Origin: Deltaproteobacteria bacterium
GTDB taxonomy: Bacteria > Bdellovibrionota_C > UBA2361 > J135
Length of the DNA stretch: 8,528 nt
Direction of reading: 5' to 3'
NCBI GenBank assembly: GCA_020635175.1
Contig: JACKAH010000027.1
Span: 1-8,528 of the forward strand
Part shown: piece after piece, positions 7,467 to 8,528 of the stretch
How positions within the stretch are numbered: the first letter of the stretch is position 1
Layout of the letters: each line of letters opens with the position of its first letter
Translations under genes and position numbers: made by a program
Notes under the pieces: model-generated
The model's input: the letters and a program-made list of their open reading frames with translations, nothing else
Databases searched by the model: none
What the model was told of the DNA's origin: nothing

Positions 7467-7653
7467 CAAGTGATTGACTCTTGTTCCTTCAATTTGGGTG
7501 TTTGTTAATCTTGGAATTAATCCATCTAAGCTAAGCTATTCAAAACTACATCCTCAATATGTAAAGAAGTTGTTCGTGTTACTTCTCTCTAAATTCTAAA
7601 TATTTGGTGAGGAGTTACGCGTTGATCAGTTTTAAGGAAACTTAGAGCGTTAA

Positions 7654-7836
7654 CACCATGTTCTCAAAGAAGGTTTAATAGATTTAGAGAAGAAATTTGG
7701 GATAAAAGATGTGAACATTCTAATCGGTAAGCACCTTTCTCTGGAGAGAATCATAGTATTTTTCTGCAGAGAACAGTGCTTACTTTCTGCCAAATTGCCT
7801 TACCCGCGGTTGGGGAGGATTTTGGATGGAGATTAG
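7654..7836 (+). pseudogene. Possible coding remnant without a start codon
   Basis: A 60-codon open stretch bounded by TAA (7651-7653) and TAG (7834-7836). It contains no ATG, and its first possible start is an internal GTG at 7711. The first 30 residues are coding-like (VLKEGLIDLEKKFGIKDVN). The long hairpin at 7727-7783 lies inside it. No family is recognised; chance is quite possible. Confidence 0.15.
7727..7783. repeat. Long imperfect hairpin, 8+7 base pairs
   Basis: GTAAGCAC (7727-7734) pairs perfectly with GTGCTTAC (7776-7783). Inside it, after a 2x2 internal loop, TTCTCTG (7737-7743) pairs perfectly with CAGAGAA (7767-7773), leaving a 23-base apical loop. There is no T tract on either side, so it is unlike the two terminators in this window. 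It sits about 70 bases before the second composition jump. It could be the end of a mobile element or a structured RNA; the role is unknown. Confidence 0.55.
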
Positions 7837-7865
7837 AAGCACACAACGGAGGAGGGATTCCCCCC

Positions 7866-8402
7866 TTGAGCACTTTGTCCCTTGCCGCCCAGTCGATCAT
7901 CGACCGGGCCAACATCGCCATCAGTGACGATCCCGACATCGGCCGAAACGCCACCTACGCCCTGTGGGCCATGATGCGCCTCGTGCGCGGGACCTCCGAG
8001 TACTCGGAGGACGACCTGCGTAAGGCCTTCCTGCACTTCGTGGGCGCCGATCGGCTGCAGCTCGGGGTCAACCTCGGCCCCGACGCCGAATCGACGGCCA
8101 TCTTCTTCCGACTCGGGCAGGACGCGCGCTGGACGAACCTGGCCGCTCTCGACTTCGACGCCCTGACGGAGGTGCACGACGCCGAGATCGATCGCTTCGG
8201 CCTGGTCGCGACCTTCTGCCTGGCCAAGTCCCAGGGCGGCAACTACGAGGTCTTGAGCAGCCTGCCGATCGAGGTCGACGGCACTCCCTCGGAGTGGGGC
8301 CGTGCGGCGCAGACCCTGGGCCGGGCTCGATACGCCACGAAGAAGCCCGCCGACGACACTCGGACGGTTCCCGCGGCCGTGGCGATGAGCCAGACGACCT
8401 GA
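7866..8402 (+). CDS. Hypothetical protein (GC-rich island 2), TTG start
   Basis: This is a 178-residue protein that I do not recognise. The frame is open back to a GTG at 7776, but the TTG at 7866 is preferred: GGAGGAGG (7848-7855) lies ten bases ahead of it, and almost every codon from there on ends in G or C, whereas upstream codons do not. The protein looks cytoplasmic and mostly helical at the start (SLAAQSIIDRANIAI; then YALWAMMRLVRG near residue 29). A central part with FHFVG-like and GVNLGPD segments follows, then a strand-rich half, and a Pro/Thr/Ala-rich, probably disordered tail. It has a single cysteine, no signal peptide and no membrane segment. The C-run just before the TTG could pair with the Shine-Dalgarno G-run and damp translation; this is inference. 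A hairpin terminator follows 17 bases after the stop. Base usage matches the first GC-rich gene and not the genes at left. Confidence 0.65.
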   Translation: MSTLSLAAQSIIDRANIAISDDPDIGRNATYALWAMMRLVRGTSEYSEDDLRKAFLHFVGADRLQLGVNLGPDAESTAIFFRLGQDARWTNLAALDFDALTEVHDAEIDRFGLVATFCLAKSQGGNYEVLSSLPIEVDGTPSEWGRAAQTLGRARYATKKPADDTRTVPAAVAMSQTT

Positions 8403-8419
8403 CGACCGGCAATCGACTA

Positions 8420-8455
8420 CCCCCGAGTGTGTGGCTCAACGCCTGCGCTCGGGGG
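8420..8455 (+). terminator. GC hairpin terminator after the second GC-rich gene
   Basis: CCCCCGAG (8420-8427) pairs with CTCGGGGG (8448-8455), eight perfect pairs. Within the 20-base loop, GGC (8433-8435) can pair with GCC (8441-8443) around TCAAC. Pyrimidine-rich CTTTCTCTC follows at 8462-8470. Composition falls back to AT-rich straight after, as it does after the first terminator. Confidence 0.65.
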
Positions 8456-8515
8456 GATCGACTTTCTCTCAATCTCTGATCAACGCGACTCTATCGCTAA
8501 CTATATGAACCAAGT

Positions 8516-8528
8516 AATGGGGACAGTT
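8516..8528. repeat. Window-edge motif resembling flanks of RAYT-type transposase genes
   Basis: The last 13 bases read AATGGGGACAGTT. From memory, GGGGACAG-type repeats often flank REP-associated tyrosine (IS200-like Y1) transposase genes in many bacteria. Only this one copy is visible and no transposase is in the window, so it is only a hint that a mobile element may lie to the right. Confidence 0.2.

Larger units (their letters stand above)
7234..7865. other. AT-rich spacer between the two GC-rich islands
   Basis: These roughly 630 bases drop back to an AT-rich composition like that of the left part of the window. No convincing gene lies here. Two weak open stretches (7302-7466 and 7654-7836) and one long imperfect hairpin (7727-7783) are listed separately. 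The near-identical 12-mers ACTCTCTGCCAA (7259-7270) and ACTTTCTGCCAA (7782-7793) sit near its two ends, differing at one base; chance can explain this. The segment could be host DNA between inserts, a decayed element or a piece joined in assembly. Confidence 0.5.

Noticed and set aside
7776..7865. Upstream GTG start for the second GC-rich gene
   Set aside because: The extra 30 codons have AT-rich, non-matching codon use and no ribosome site; the TTG at 7866 has a strong one at good spacing.
8068..8472. 134-codon minus-strand frame at the right end
   Set aside because: Its Arg/Ser/Pro-rich translation is typical of an antisense frame in GC-rich coding DNA, and it crosses the terminator.
6545..8528. 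Integron gene-cassette array, suggested by single genes of differing GC content
   Set aside because: No paired RYYYAAC and GTTRRRY core sites were found after either gene. GCTCAAC at 8434-8440 fits one core, but it sits in the terminator loop and has no complementary partner before the window edge.

Overview
The window is a mosaic. Bases 1 to about 6470 are AT-rich, with A/T-ending codons preferred, and look like the chromosome of a Gram-negative-type bacterium. It carries three adjacent genes for exported proteins and an ABC-F ATPase of the Uup type. The genus cannot be named from this sequence. After about 6470 composition alternates: GC-rich (about 6470-7240), AT-rich (about 7240-7850), GC-rich (about 7850-8465), then AT-rich to the edge.

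Layout. A large exported protein of unknown function runs leftward from 1641 and leaves the window uncut. It is divergent, across a 165-base region rich in palindromes, from a small exported protein (1807-2433) with an eight-cysteine module and two Cys-containing repeats. Next on the same strand is a secreted zinc metallopeptidase of the M12/reprolysin-like type (2532-4358) with an extra C-terminal region. It converges, with a 16-base gap, on uup (4375-6174, minus strand).

The right third holds two short GC-rich genes that I do not recognise. The first (6545-7159) ends in a very acidic tail. The second (7866-8402) most likely starts at a TTG behind a strong Shine-Dalgarno sequence. Each has its own strong GC hairpin terminator. 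The AT-rich DNA between them holds no convincing gene, two weak open stretches and a long imperfect hairpin.

The left part can be read as an envelope or secretion locus next to a housekeeping translation factor; no pathway links its genes in any demonstrable way. The GC-rich islands are either recently acquired single-gene inserts, perhaps of high-GC phage or actinobacterial type, or an assembly chimera. The sequence alone cannot decide, and this is the main open question. I did not find a demonstrable new defence or mobile system.
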